A DNA stretch of 64,000 nucleotides from Panax quinquefolius (lineage: Eukaryota; Streptophyta; Magnoliopsida; Apiales; Araliaceae), in NCBI GenBank assembly GCA_020205615.1, contig CM035169.1:19363546-19427545 (forward strand). The letters are read 5' to 3'. The translations under genes were made by a program, and so were the position numbers. The notes under the pieces are model-generated. The model saw nothing but the letters and a program-made list of their open reading frames with translations, was not told where the DNA came from and did no database searches. Positions 34,701 through 46,949 of this stretch are shown here, piece after piece; position 1 is the stretch's first letter, and each line of letters opens with the position of its first letter.

Positions 34701-36070
34701 AAAGACTTCTTTAAGTTGTTAGGCGAGGGTAGCAAGCCATTGTGGCATGGTTGCACCAAACACACTATCATTATGCTGCGATGGCGACATTACTTAACAT
34801 CAAGGTAGTGATCACAACATGAGCCATGAGTGTTTTGAGTCGCTCTTGAAGGCAATTAAGAGTATGTTACTGACGGTGAGAGATTACACAGTAACTATTA
34901 CTTTTGTAAGAAAATGGTGAAGAAGTTGGGTCTTGGATACCAAAAGATCGATCGCATGTCCCAGCATCGCATGTTGTTTTATAAGGAAAATGAGCAGATG
35001 ACAAGGTGCACGCGTTTTGCGGTCATGATCGGTTTAGGCTTAATAAAGAGGGTGTGACTACAAAAAATCAAGTATACCGTTTAAGATTCTAAGGTATTTT
35101 CCAATAACACATCGGCTAAAAAGATTGTACATGTCTTCAAGAACAAGTTGAATATATGAGTTGGCATCACGAAATCTCCAAACTAAAGATGGAGAACTAA
35201 ATCATCCATGAGATGGGCAAGCTTGGAAAGATTTCAACTTAGCACATCCACGAATTTGCATTGGAATCTAAAATGTGAGGCTTGGATTGTCCACCGATGG
35301 TTTCAATCCGTTTGGCCACTCAAATTTATTCCGCACTCATGTTGGCTGTGATTGTTACTCCGATTCAACTTGCCTCCTTGGATGTGTATGAAACGACCAT
35401 ACTTATTTCTTTCACTCGTGATTCCGGTCCTAAGAGTCCCGGAAAGAACTTAGATGTTTACTTGAGACCTTTTATATGGGCGAGTTAAAGGTATTGTGGG
35501 AGGATGGAGTCTGAGACTTGGGATGTTGCAACGAAAAATAAATTGCAACCTTAGAGGGCGGTTATGTGGACTATAAGTGACTTCCCGACTTATGATATGT
35601 TAATTTGGATGGAGTACTACGGGAAGTTGGCTTGTCCATATTGTATGGAGCATGAAGTCATTTAATCTATCAAAAGGTCGAAAGCCTTGTTGGTTTATTT
35701 GTCATCGTTGGTTCTTACCCGGTAGATCACCCGTTTAAAGAAATAGAGAACACTTGAGGAAAAGGAAAGTAGATAATGATATGCCGCCGCGATTGTCGGG
35801 AACGGAGATGCGAGATCGTGTGATGAGATTGCGGTTATCCCATTTGGTAAGGTTGATCGACAAACATAATCAATGGGCTTGGTGAATCTCATAATCGGGT
35901 TCGGGAGAAGCATCTTTTGGGAACTGCCTTATTGGTCTACAAATTTGATTAAATCATAATCTAGATGTGATGCATATTGAGAAGAATGTGTTTGACAATG
36001 TGTTTAACAACTGTGATGAATGTAACAGGGGAAGTCAAAAGATAACGATAAGGCACGTTTGGACATGAAA
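34701..36070 (+). pseudogene. CACTA-1 TNP2 transposase domain remnant
   Basis: Pieces in all three frames follow TNP2 order. Near 34705: FFKLLGEGSKPLWHGCTKH. Near 34915: MVKKLGLGYQKIDRMSQH. Near 35275: VRLGLSTDGFNPFGHSN. Near 35425: DSGPKSPGKNLDVYLRPFI. Near 35580: ISDFPTYDML and YGKLACPYCMEH. TNP2 is the DDE-type cut-and-paste enzyme of CACTA elements. Stops and shifts throughout make it inactive. Confidence 0.8.
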
Positions 36071-36900
36071 GATATTTAAAGCGTCTGCATTAGAACTTTA
36101 TGAATCTCTAATGGTAAGATTGTCAAAACCGCACGCAAGAGATACATTGTCAAAAAGCAAGTTAAAGATGTGTGCACATGGGTTAAGTCTCCGAAACTAC
36201 CGAGATGGATATCGTTAAACATTGCAAGGTGTGTTACTGGTGGGAAATTGCAAGGATGAAGAGTCACGCATGCTATCGTGTGTTCATGGAGAGACTCATA
36301 CTATAGCATTTCGGGATCTGCTTGATAAACCAATATAGGATTCTTTAACGGATCTTAGTCGTTTCTTCAAAGACTTGTGTTCAAAATCATTGAATGAGAA
36401 GGACATGTTTGTACTTGAGAAGAACATCATAAAGATCACGTGTAAACTGGAAAAAATATTCCCACCTGGTTTTTTTGACTCCATGGAGTATTTGTAAATC
36501 CATCTTCCCTATGAAGCTCGTGTTGGGGGTCCAGTTCAATATAGATGGATGTACCCTTTCGAGAGGGTGATGGGAAACCTTAAGAGGAAGGTGAAGAATA
36601 GAGCTTATGTCGAGGGGTCGATATGTGAGGCATCTGATTTTGATGAGATATCTACGTTTGTCTCGGACTATTTTCGGACGAAGTCTTGACAAAGGCCAAT
36701 CGAGTATCGAGACATGATGATGGGGAAATGTTGAACTAAATGGCGGCTCTCTGTATTTGGTTCATCGGGTTGCGCTTATGGAAAAGTGGAAGCGTATATT
36801 CTCTCTCGAGCAAGAATTACATGCCGCATATACTTACATTCTTCTCAATTGCGAGGAGATTGGCCAATTTGTGAGGTACATATAAACTTGATATTTTATC
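36071..36900 (+). pseudogene. CACTA-1 DUF4218 region remnant
   Basis: Downstream of TNP2 the + strand shows the block EARVGGPVQYRWMYPFERVM and KRKVKNRAYVEGSI (about 36515-36640), the signature of the DUF4218 domain that follows TNP2 in plant CACTA transposases. The earlier part (36070-36350) aligns with the more intact copy at 43160-43450 in CACTA-2. Minus-strand frames in this stretch are shadows. Confidence 0.8.
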
Positions 36901-37075
36901 TTTTAATTTGAAAATTTATTCCAATGTGTTAATGTTTATAACATGATATAGATTGTACGATGATGAGTTAAAAGTGAAGCATCTGAAGCATAAGCTGATA
37001 AAGATATTCAAATCAATCGGGATAAAAACTTTTGCACTTTGGCTAAAGGACAAAGTAAGTTCAATTTTAAGACAC

Positions 37076-37076
<1 letters not shown>

Positions 37077-37129
<53 letters not shown>

Positions 37130-37130
37130 T
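37077..37130 (+). repeat. (TG)n(TA)n microsatellite
   Basis: A TG run passing into about 20 TA units, within a presumed transposase intron of CACTA-1. CACTA-2 has a much shorter version at 44195-44212. Confidence 0.85.
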
Positions 37131-37179
37131 CCATATATTAACTATGACTTCATTTAATAATATGGAGTTTTGTAGGCTT

Positions 37180-37908
37180 TATTTGAGGATCAACGATTAG
37201 GCTAATGTACAAGTCCTAGCTATGGGACCGATAAGGATCAAGTCACCTAGAAGTTACAAAATAAATGGTTGTGAATTTCACACAAAGGCATATGGGCGGT
37301 AAAAGAACAACGAACTACGGAGTGTGTGTCGAGGAGATTGTTACAATTAGCTTGAGTCGTGCCTTTTATGGGAGTTGGAGGAAATCGTAGAGTTGTCGTA
37401 CATAAAGGCACGACGGGGTCGTATTCACTTGTTCAAGTGCCGTTGGTTTGATTCGAGAAAAAGGGATACGTGTTGTGAGACATGGAATCGTCGATATTGA
37501 CCTCCATAGAGTCTGCGTACTCAACGAACCGTTTGTTTTACCAACTCAAAAAAGTCAAGTATACTACACTCCCTAGTCTGTTAGGAAAAGGATGACCGCC
37601 TTCTGATTGGCAAGTTGTAATTCATACTCCGTGGCGTAGTCGTGTAGAATTAGTTGATGGGGAGATTTACTAAGCGGATGCTTCATAGTCAGACTATAAT
37701 AAATGTGGAGGACGACAATGAAGTAATCCAGTTAGATGGTGGAGATGAACCACATGAATTAGATCCTGAGTCAATACTTGTGTCAGATGACATTGATACT
37801 GAGGAGGAAGAGTTATTGACTGAATCTGACACAGAATCTGAAGCAGATGATGGTTATGAATCTGCAACACGTATACAAGATGATTCTGAATCAGACATTG
37901 ACACTTGA
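37180..37908 (+). pseudogene. CACTA-1 DUF4216 region and acidic C-terminus
   Basis: 37260-37560 holds DUF4216-like pieces (INGCEFHTKAYGR, LSYIKARRGRIHLFKCRWFD). The frame 37654-37908 ends the protein with a very acidic tail (QLDGGDEPHELDPESILVSD, then many Asp/Glu) and a stop at 37906-37908. In the family this is the C-terminal end of the TNP2 protein. The tail is open, but the upstream part is broken. Confidence 0.75.
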
Positions 37909-38496
37909 ACTCATGAAGTCTAAAAACTGTTTTGAAGCAAATTGGGTAATGAACAAGAACTTTTTATACTTGTTTTATGAAATTTTTTATGAAATAATTG
38001 AGAGATACGATTAGTGCTTAATGGTATACTATATACATCATACAAGGTATTGCTTTTACTACAAAGTTTATGATATCACTCATTATTTGAGTAAAATGTT
38101 TTTAGTGACAATTATTAAAACAAATTAACTAGAGTATTAAGTTAGGTTGTTGATATCATACGATTTAATTAAGTTGAAATGTCTGAGTATTTATTCTGAG
38201 GCCATTTCATTTGAAGGATCATGAAACTAATCACCCCCTTAATTAGGACATAAGAAAGCTACACAAACTAAAGGAACCAAGCCTAAGCCATTTTGAGCAT
38301 GAGACTTGTTAAAAATCACATTTTCAAGCCAAAAATGGACTATTACTAAACAAGAAAATCAATTTAAACTCTCTTTTTAAGCCTAAAGTGAGCTTTGATA
38401 AGTCAAAATGAGTTACATGTTAAATTACATGTACTAACAATTACATGTACCTTTCATTTAAAACTCATACTAACATCCAAAATTTTTTATTTATAG
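37909..38496. other. CACTA-1 spacer between its two genes
   Basis: AT-rich sequence after the transposase stop, with no domain seen. It ends in TTATTTATAG, a possible splice acceptor, directly before the ATG of the second gene. Confidence 0.45.
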
Positions 38497-39960
38497 ATGT
38501 CTTTTGAACCTACAGCACGAAAGCGCGGGTTGGGTCGAGGCCCTAATCATGTGCCGAAGGCCCCGGCTAATCCGGATGATCGCATTTTTTTACAGATCCG
38601 TCCTCCTCTAGATAGCACGTAAGTTAAACATCGTGTATATATATATAAGGGTTTAATATTTCCATTGTTATAAATATAGTAGTGTTTAAATGTAAGGGTT
38701 TTAATATAAATTATTGTATATTGTAGTGATTTTCAAGATAGTAAAATTATGAAGTGCATTTCAAAATTATGCTTTACTGAAGCGGCTTACGCCGGTGATT
38801 ACGTAAATGAAACACACCTCTCGCCCATAAGGATCTGATTTAAAATTTGAATTTTAGGTATATTTTTTATCACTCGATAGATAATACATAGTTAATCAAA
38901 TAATATTGTTTAGTAATATAACAGCTTTTAATATTATTATTGTTGTTTTATTTACGAAACGATATAGATGGGACTGACTTACGAGCATCGAGTTATTGAG
39001 ACATTATTACGGTAGAAGTGCGCCGTCAGGAACTAAAGATAATTTGAATAAAGGCGACAAAAAGCGTATGCACAATCTTTGAGATTGACCATCCGGGACG
39101 GGGTGAAAGCGGTATATGTACGTAAAGATAGCCCTGATGTGGTGCATGCTGACCCATATGGATGCGAGATGTGTGACCGATGGAGAAATTGAGAAATTTG
39201 GGTCGAAGCGCAAAGCTGCGCGCTCAAACAGATCCTCAAGTGTATCGGGGCGAGAAAGCAAAAGGCACGTGTCAGGCGTGAGTATATCACGATTTAAAGA
39301 CATTCTTTGCCGAGAATACGTATGTTATGTTTACAATCATCTTTTGTAGCTAAAATATCATATGTTTACATAATAATATGAGAAAATGAACTGTAGGAGT
39401 CTCAGTTTCAAGGTCAACCTATCAATTGGTTGGATGTGTATGTGGCCACCCGCGATGGTCTACAGGTCATTTGAGATAAGCGGTAATAAGTTCACTTTAT
39501 CCTAATATGTTGTTTATAAATTGAAACGAATTTTTAGTATTTTTTAATTTATTTTAACTATTTAATTGTTCATCTTCCCGACGGGACACTTATAAGGGCT
39601 TTAATGAGCGGCGCTATCCTAAAGGCACCCCGTCGTCGTCGATTGATCAAGAATTATGGGGAGAGGCGTCCATCGTGAAAAAAAATTATGTCAAAGGCCG
39701 AGGACAAAGGCGACCTCGACCATCGATGCACAGGCGGCTACGCCACCACAGTCTATAGTAATCGTGAGTTATCCGACCTATCATACTCCCTATTGATTGT
39801 GTGAGAAGCGATCTGTCGGGATCGTGATCTTCTTCAGATATATCGAAGTGCATCTCTGCGGTCTCTCGAGTCTGATGAGTTGAAGCGGGCGAGTGGCGCG
39901 GCGGCACAGAGAGGAGAGCGAAGAGTGCAGCCAACGGCGAGGAGCGGTATATATATATCG
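38497..39960 (+). pseudogene. CACTA-1 second gene (TNPA-like / transposase_24)
   Basis: Exon pieces on +: ATG at 38497 gives MSFEPTARKRGLGRGPNHVP and NPDDRIFL. Further blocks around 39000-39340 and 39590-39720 (RRRRLIDQELWGEA, VKKNYVKGRGQRR) belong to the plant transposase Ptta/En/Spm type family. This would be the accessory protein that binds subterminal repeats. Introns, shifts and stops prevent a clean model. CACTA-2 has the same gene at 45190-46580, better preserved at its 3' end. Confidence 0.65.
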
Positions 39961-40174
39961 TTTATTGTTTAGCTACATTGTCTTATATGTTTATAGTCTA
40001 CGAGTCAATGTCTTACTTATATGTAACATATATGTTTTATTACTTTGATAATTCTGAGATCCTAATTTAGATGATCCAATAAGAAGCGCTAGACTTATTT
40101 TTTAGATTTTTAAAGCCTTGTACTCTTTTAGATTCATTCTTTGGACAATTATATTAGTTTATATGGATGTTTAT

Positions 40175-40305
40175 GATATCGATTGTATTGTGTTGGATGA
40201 ATGTTTTGTATTGTATTGGATGAATATTTATTCATGGATGAATGTTTTGTATTGTATTGGATGGATGTTAATATGGATGCTTGTATATATATATATATAT
40301 ATATT
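40175..40305 (+). repeat. GGATGAATGTTTTGTATTGT repeats and (TA)n
   Basis: Two to three imperfect copies of a GGATGAATGTTTTGTATTGT block, then a TA run at 40285-40303, in the 3' non-coding part of CACTA-1. Confidence 0.7.
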
Positions 40306-40389
40306 ATTTGTGTTGGGATTGAAAGCGGTACAAAGCGAGTTATTTTGGGAAATCAATAAAAGCAGCAAAAAAAATTTAAAAAAAAAAAG

Positions 40390-40708
40390 CATCAGCGACG
40401 CGTCGATCGCTAAAAGCTATATCGGCTGACCACTTGACTTCTTTGAATCTAGCGACCGCAGCGGTCGCTATTACCAGTCGCTGACACGTGTGACACGTCA
40501 CGCATGACAAATGACTTAGCATAAGTCATAATAAGCGATTGATGATCGATCATTGATTGCGATCATTAATAAGTCGGTCATTATTGTTGGTGTTGATGTC
40601 CATCCAAATGACCAGATTATCTATGACAGCAGATCAAGAACCGTGACACGTCGCGAGATGTCTATCGGCGACCGTATCGCGGTCACGATAAGCTTTTTTG
40701 TTGTAGTG
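40390..40708 (+). repeat. CACTA-1 3' subterminal repeats and inverted end
   Basis: Repeated palindromic blocks such as AGCGACCGCAGCGGTCGCT and further CGGTCGCTATTACC, GCGACCGTATCGCGGTC lead to the terminal TTGTTGTAGTG. The same motif type fills the 5' side (31780-32080). In CACTA elements such arrays bind the accessory transposase. CACTA-2 shares them, while CACTA-3 has a different motif. Confidence 0.8.
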
Positions 40709-40711
40709 TTG
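40709..40711 (+). repeat. CACTA-1 target duplication, right (TTG)
   Basis: Matches 31756-31758. Gypsy B coding sequence continues from 40712. Confidence 0.85.
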
Positions 40712-41134
40712 GCGACAGAAAGCGAAGTACATAGGCCCACAGCCCAACTCGATCGAGGATTAAAATGGGTAGATGAATCGAGGATTGAGCTTTCTCTCTT
40801 TCCAAATCTCGTAATTCCTTTCCATAGAAAGCAACACGTAACAACACATGATCTCCTATATCGAATTCCACGCCCTTTCGATGAAGATCGGATAACTCTT
40901 TTGTCGATCTTTTGAGATTTTTTATCGTTCTTGGGATCATTTGAATCTTTTCCGTAGTCATACGTACCAACTCCGGTCCCAACAACGTTGCTTCACCCAC
41001 CTCATCCCAGTATACTAGAGAACAACATTTTCTTCCATACAACACTTCGAATGGAGCCATGCCAATACTTGCTTGATAACTGTTGTTGTAGGAAAACTCC
41101 ACCAATGGTAAGAACTTGTCCCAACCCCTGTGGA
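40712..41134 (-). pseudogene. Gypsy B integrase C-terminal part
   Basis: The minus frame 41105-40683 reads EFSYNNSYQASIGMAPFEVL and YGRKC, the end of the integrase core, then EFDIGDHVLLRV of the GPY/F-type region. It joins the chromodomain piece at 31448-31758 once CACTA-1 is ignored. At about 41135 it stops and CACTA-3 sequence begins, without any CACTA terminus. Confidence 0.85.
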
Positions 41135-41182
41135 GTGGAGATATAAACTAGGTAAACTAAATTTCATGCTTGGACCACATTC

Positions 41183-41485
41183 ATGATTATTCTTGATCTA
41201 ATTGGGTATTTTCTTCAATTAAAGACGGATGCCGATCAAAGTTGGATGTACCATAGGATAAAGATTGATGGGAGGGGATTAGTTGATGCATGCCGTGACG
41301 GGGTGTCTAATTTTATGAACAAAGCAATAGAACATGCTGATGATTTAAATGAAAAGATGAGATGCGCGTGTCTCAAGTGTAAGAACATGATATGGAAGAC
41401 TGCCGATGAAGTGAAATTTGACTTGTATTCACGTGGGTTTGTGGATGGGTATTCGGTATGGATTTATCACGGGGAATTAGTTTAG
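41183..41485 (+). pseudogene. CACTA-3 transposase-associated domain
   Basis: An open frame of 100 codons. After a lead-in it reads DQSWMYHRIKIDGRG, FMNKAIEHAD, then MRCACLKCKNM and FDLYSRGFVDGYSVWIYHGE. This is the N-terminal transposase-associated domain (SWMY start, CxCxKC, GF..GY.xWxxHGE end), nearly complete and open. The stop at 41483 comes soon after the domain where the family continues. It is the best-kept CACTA coding piece in the window. Confidence 0.85.
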
Positions 41486-42497
41486 TTTAGAGAACTGTTA
41501 GACAGTACTGTAAACCAGTTAGATAACTATGACGTCGTGGAGATGTTGGTAGATGCGTATGGCCCTACGAATATTGACTGGGCTGAAAATGAGCCTACGT
41601 CAAGCAGTGCTGATCAACAAAAGCCAAATGATTCAGCAGCTGCCTTCTACAAGATGCTATCTGAATCAGGGACCCCATTGTATCCTGAACAGGACAAACA
41701 CACCAGGCTTTCTGCAGTGACGAAGCTTTTACACTACAATAATTAGCATGACTGCAGTGAGAGAGGATTCAATAATTTATTTGCTATTTTCAGGGAGTTC
41801 TTACATAAGGATAATACCTTGCCCGCGAGTTACTATGAAGTTAAGAAGATGGTTAAGGGGTTGAATCTTAGGTATGAGAAGATCGATGCTTGTGAGCAGG
41901 ACTGTATGTTATACTATGGGGAAGACAAAGATAAGGTGCAGTGTGATATATGCAATTTGCCTCGGTACAAAATCACAAAACGTGGGGGGAAAGAGAAACA
42001 TGTTTGAAGAAGATATTCTGATGCTTTTTTTCTCTTGCTTACCGAGGTTGCGGCGTCTATTCATGTCTTCGCATCTGCACCCAAGATATCGTTGGCAGAC
42101 AGACGAGGGCGTCGTCCACTGGTCGACTTACTCACCCGGCCAGATGGAGATGAGTGAAAGAATTTTGATGCTAATTTTCCATAATTTGCTTAAGCGATGT
42201 TAGGAATGTCGAGCTTGGCATGGCTACCGATGGATTTTGTCCGTTTAATAATTTTAGTCACCCATATTCATTTAGCCATTGATTATGGTAGCTACAATCT
42301 TCCACCGTCTAATGTGCATGAGGATCCGTATCTTTTCTTGACTTTACTAATCTGGGGATAAGAGTCCTACAAAAGACATCAACGTGTACCTTAGGACAGT
42401 TAGTCGATGAACTTAAGATGTTGTGGGGAAGCAGGGGTTGGACTTTTGATAAATCGGTTGGGATGAAATTTTTGATGAAGCGCACTTGTTGTGGACT
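41486..42497 (+). pseudogene. CACTA-3 TNP2 remnant, first part
   Basis: The frame 41537-41746 reads FYKMLSESGTPLYPEQDKHT. The frame 41819-42007 reads MPASYYEVKKMVKGLNLRYE and CMLYYGEDKDKVQCDICNLP, the CxxC region before TNP2. Near 42210: VELGMATDGF. The last bases code for LLWT just before CACTA-2 breaks in. Stops at 41744, 42005 and beyond make it inactive. Confidence 0.8.
42495..42497 (+). repeat. CACTA-2 target duplication, left (ACT)
   Basis: ACT just before CACTACAAG. ACT recurs at 47311-47313, two bases (GT) beyond the other terminus. The TNP2 reading of CACTA-3 continues across the pair, which supports ACT as the target. Confidence 0.65.
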
Positions 42498-42999
42498 CAC
42501 TACAAGAAAATGCTCTAACAATGACCAACAATATCGACCATACATCCCGGTCATGAGATACTTATAATCAATGACCGCCATTTGTGATTGCAAGGAAATG
42601 TAGTCATTGTTATATTTTAATGATCAGACACGGCCGCTAAGTGGTCGCATTCTACAATTTCACCGCCTAAAAATTATTTGGAAATGTTGGCGCCTTATTT
42701 TTTGCGACCTCTCACTTTATCGGTGACCGCTTGTCACGATCATTGAAACTTCCACATCATTAAATATTCGGTGACCGCATGCGGTCGCTATTACCGATCA
42801 CGATTCTTTTAATCTATCACCCACACCTCGCTCGATGATGTTGAACCGAAAGAAAAAAAAGGGAGAAAGAAAAGGAGAAGAGGAGAAGGGAAGAAGAGGA
42901 GAAGGTCTGTGCAGGAGAGAGAAGCCCGCCGCCATTGCAACCGACGCCACCACCGCCACCCACCGCCACCGACAAACATAATCAATGGGCTTGGTGAAT

Positions 43000-43160
43000 C
43001 TCATAATCGGGTTAGGAGAAGCATCTTTTGGGAAGCGCCTTATTGTGTCTCACAAATTTGATTCATCATAATCTAGATGTGATGCATATTGAGAAGAATG
43101 TGTTTGACAATGTGTTTAACACTGTGATGAATGTAACGGGGAAGTCAAAAGATAACGATA
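43000..43160 (+). pseudogene. CACTA-2 TNP2 C-terminal end
   Basis: The frame from 43028 reads TNLIHHNLDVMHIEKNVFDN, the usual TNP2 end motif (LDVMHIEKNV). It is in frame with the following DUF4218 part. The upstream portion of the domain is absent. Confidence 0.8.
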
Positions 43161-43850
43161 AGGCACGTTTGGACATGAAAGATATTTGTAAGCGTCCTGC
43201 ATTAGAACTTTATGAATCTCCTAATGGTAAGATTGTCAAACCGCATGCAAGATACACATTGTCCAAAAAGCAAGTTAAAGATGTGTGCACATGGGTTAAG
43301 TCTCTGAAACTACCGGATGGATATCGTCAAACATTGCAAAGGTGTGTTACGGGTGGGAAATTGCAAGGGATGAAGAGTCATGGCTATCGTGTGTTCATGG
43401 AGAGACTCAAATTATATAGATTTCGGGATCTGCTTGATAAACCAATATAGGATTCTTTAACGGATCTTAGTCGTTTCTTCAAAGACTTGTGTTCAAAATC
43501 ATTGAATGAGAAGGACATGTTTGTACTTGAGAAGAACATCATAGAGATCACGTGTAAACCTGGAAAAATATTCCCACTGGTTTTTTGACTCCATGGAGCA
43601 TTTGCAAATCCATCTTCCCTATGAAGCTCGTGTTGGGGTCCATTCAATATAGATGGATGTACCCTTTCGAGAGGTGATGGGAAACCTTAAGAGGAAGGTG
43701 AAGAATAGAGCTTATGTCGAGGGGTCGATACGCGAGGCATCTGATTTTGATGAGATATCTACGTTTGTCTCGGACTATTTTTAGGATGAAGTCTTGACAA
43801 AGGCCAATCGAGTATCGAGAGACATGATGATGGGGAAATGTTGAACTAAA
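43161..43850 (+). pseudogene. CACTA-2 DUF4218 domain remnant
   Basis: The open part to 43450 reads ARLDMKDICKRPALEL, TLSKKQVKDVCTWVKSLKLP, then MKSHGYRVFMERL; the stop TAG is at 43448. The later parts code FFKDLCSKSLNEKDM and, after a shift, MGNLKRKVKNRAYVEGSI. This matches CACTA-1 at 36070-36700 with fewer indels in the first half. Confidence 0.85.
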
Positions 43851-44229
43851 TGGTGGCTCTCGTATTTTGGTCCCTCGGCCGCTTTTATGGAAAAAGGAAG
43901 CGCATATTCTCTCTCGAGCAAGAATTACATGCATGCGCATATACTTACATTCTTCTCAATTGTGAGGAGATTGATGAATTTGTGAGGTACACATGTAAAC
44001 TTGATATTTTATCTTTTAAGTTAAAATTTATTCTAATATGTTAATGTTTATAACATGGTATAGATTAGACGATGTGAGTTAAAAGTGAAGCACGCTGACA
44101 TAACCGATAAAGATATTCAAATCAATTGGGATAAAACTTTTGCACTTTGGCTAAAGGACAAAGTAAGTTCAATTTTAAGCACGTAGTGTATATATATATA
44201 TATAATATATACTTCATATGTTAACTATG

Positions 44230-45005
44230 ACTTCATTTAATAAGATGGAGTTTTTGTAGGCTTTGATTGAGGATCAACGATTAGGCTAATGTACAAGTCC
44301 TAGCTATGGGACCAGACGAGGATCAAGTCGGTATGATAGTTTACAAAATAAATGGTTGTGAATTTCACACAAAGGCATATGGGCGCGGTAAAAGAACAAC
44401 GAACTCTCGGAGTGTGTGTCCAAGGAGATTATACTGATGAGCTTGGTCGTGCCTTTTATGGGGAGTTGGAGGAAATCGTAGAGTTGTCGTACTGAAGGCA
44501 CGTGACGGGTCATATTCACTTGTTCAAGTGCCGTTGGTTTGATTCGGAAAAAGGGATACGTGTTGCGGACATGGAATCGTCGATATTGACCTCTATAGGT
44601 CTGCGATACTCCAACGAACCGTTTGTTTTACCAACTCAAGCGAAGACAAGTATACTACACTCCTAGTCCTGTTAGGAAAAGGATAGACCGCCTTCTGATT
44701 GGCAAGTTGTAATTTATACTCCGTGGCGTGTAGTCGTGTAGAATTAGTTGATGGGGAGATTTACCAAGAAGAGATGCTTCATAGTCGGACTATAATAAAT
44801 GTGGAGGACGACAATGAAGTAATCCCGATTAGATGGTGGAGATGAACCCATGAATTAGATCCTGAGTCAATACTTGTGTCGGATGACATTGATCTTCGAG
44901 GAGGAAGAGTTATCGATTTGAATCGACCACGTAATCTGAAGCGGATGATGGTTATGAATCTGCAACACGATACAAGATGATTACGAATCGGACATTGACA
45001 CTTGA
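44230..45005 (+). pseudogene. CACTA-2 DUF4216 region and acidic tail
   Basis: Aligns with 37150-37910 of CACTA-1: KINGCEFHTKAYGR near 44350, LFKCRWFDSEKGIRV near 44520. The acidic tail is present but out of frame because of small indels. Ends at TGA near 45003. Confidence 0.7.
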
Positions 45006-45185
45006 ACTCATGCAATGTATGTTTAGCATACATGTTTTTATATCATTGTCATGTTTATGTACTAAACTATTTAAATGCAACTTTTGTTTATTGTCATTTT
45101 ATATTCATATATATACATGTTTATATCATCATCATATTTATTATCATATATACATATAATCAAATATGACTCCTAATAACATCTT
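45006..45185. other. CACTA-2 inter-gene AT-rich spacer
   Basis: AT-rich with CATATATACATG repeats. No gene seen. It corresponds to 37909-38496 in CACTA-1. Confidence 0.4.
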
Positions 45186-46590
45186 GAAATTTGTAATATC
45201 TGATGATGGCTTACAAGCGGTATGAGAAAAAAAAGCGGCTTGGGTAGGGGGGCCTAATAATGTGCCCAAGGCCCCCTACTAATCCCGATGATCGGATTCT
45301 TATTGATTCGCCTCCTCCGAATAAGACGACGTCGTCCGCGTATATCATTTATATAAAAGCATTTAAGCATTTAATATATGCTTTAATTGATGTTGTATAT
45401 TATAGTGATTTTTCGGATAATAAGATCGTCGAAGTGCATATCACAAATTGTGTTCTGTAATTAGCTACACTTGTGATTACATTGGGCGAAGACACACTAT
45501 CGCCCACAAGGATCTTTGTTTGGGGCGTAATTTCGTATATTTTTTAATTATGACAAATAATATTAATATAATATTCAAAGGATAATTTTTAGTAATGTTA
45601 TTATTGTTTTTTATTTGCGAAGCGGTATAGATGGGATGACGCGCAGCTTCTTGATTGATTCGACATTATTACGGCAAAAGTCGCGCGGTCACTCAAGGAC
45701 AACTTGAATAAAGAACGACAAAAAGCCATTCACAATGCCGAGAGATCGACCATCCAGCCGGGGAGAGGATTATATGCACGAAGCATAGCCTGGTGGTGCA
45801 CCATCCATATAAATTTGAGATGTGTGCCCAATGGAGAGAGTCGAGAGTGGGTGAAAAGACGAAAGACCGCACGCCACCAACAGAGCCTCGGGTGTATCCG
45901 ATGGCGAAAAAGGCTAAAAAGAACATCTGAGGCGGCAGTATTTCTGATTGCGGAAAGATATCACCGTCTCGCATGCGTATTTACAAGTTTTAATATGTTT
46001 ACAATCATGAATTGTAGAAAATATCCCATTTTACTTAGTAATATTGTCTTTGTTTATGTATAGGAGTCTCGGTCTCAAGGTCACCTATCCATTTATTTGG
46101 ATGTACGCGTGGCCACCGTGATGGTTCCGCTCGAGGCTATCCAGATAAGCGGTAATAAGTTTTAACAACTTCGATCTTGTTTATTAATACTTACAAAATT
46201 TTATTTTTAACTATTTAAGTGTTAACATGATGACGAGGATACTTATAAAGCGTTTATTGAATGGTATTATATCTGAAGGCACTCCACGTCGCTTTATTGA
46301 TCAAGAGTTGTGGAGAGAGGCGTGCATTGTGAAGAAGAACTACATTAAAGGTCAAGGACAACGACGCGCCCATCCTTCGATGGTTTCAGTGACTCTGCTA
46401 CCCAGTCTTCCACGATCATCGAGTCATCCGATTGTTCATACTCCTACCGATTTGTTGTGTGAGAGCTATATGTCAAGATCGAAATCTTACGAAGATCTTT
46501 GGCGGCACACTGGGGCTCTTGATCCCGAGGAGTTAGTGAAGCGATGAAGGCAGCAGCAGCAGCGAAACGGACATGGGGATGGCGGCGAGG
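45186..46590 (+). pseudogene. CACTA-2 second gene (TNPA-like / transposase_24)
   Basis: The + frames 45704-46063 and 46227-46547 are the coding shadows of this gene. The second reads TPRRFIDQELWREACIVKKN, KGQGQRRAHPS, LCESYMSRSKSYEDLWRHTG. It corresponds to 38497-39960 in CACTA-1. The family is the plant Ptta/En/Spm transposase type. The first exon (45190-45300) is shifted relative to CACTA-1. Not functional. Confidence 0.65.
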
Positions 46591-46949
46591 TATAAAATCA
46601 ATTTGTTGTATGTATTATTCGTAATATATACCGAAGATCAACATATTTATTATATTTGTAACTTGTTTTATTATTTTGTTAATTATGAGGTGCATGATCG
46701 AGGAGGGATGACGCTTGACATAACCTTGTACTTGTATATTCATTATTTGGATGTTTGTATATATGTTACTTAAACAAGTTTTGAAATGTTATTATATTTA
46801 TTCAAATCATATTGGTTTTAAAGGTTTATATACTAGTTTGGTGTATGTGTTGGTGGACGATGGATGTTTATATTGTTTTGTATGTTGTTTATCTTGGTGT
46901 GTATGTGTGTTGGGATAAAGCGGGGTGAAAGCAGTGCTGAGTTTTTGGG

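Larger units (their letters stand above)
31759..40708 (+). mobile_element. CACTA transposon 1 (En/Spm type), complete ends
   Basis: 8950 bases, from CACTACAAGAAAA to TTTTTGTTGTAGTG (inverted ends with one mismatch in 13). TTG duplications lie on both sides, and gypsy sequence resumes exactly where it broke. It contains a GA-rich leader, a minisatellite, a decayed TNP2-type transposase gene (about 34270-37910) and a second gene region (38497-39960), both on +. The subterminal parts are rich in GCGACCGC/GCGGTCGC motifs, as expected for binding sites of an accessory transposase. It has many stops and is not autonomous. Confidence 0.9.

Noticed and set aside
36296..36692. Minus-strand frames in the CACTA-1 DUF4218 region
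   Set aside because: Shadows of the + strand transposase gene. The same shadows recur at 43384-43940 in CACTA-2.
40118..40429. Plus frame of 103 codons near the CACTA-1 end
   Set aside because: Built from the GGATGAATG repeat and a TA run. Composition is low-complexity and it lies in the 3' non-coding region.
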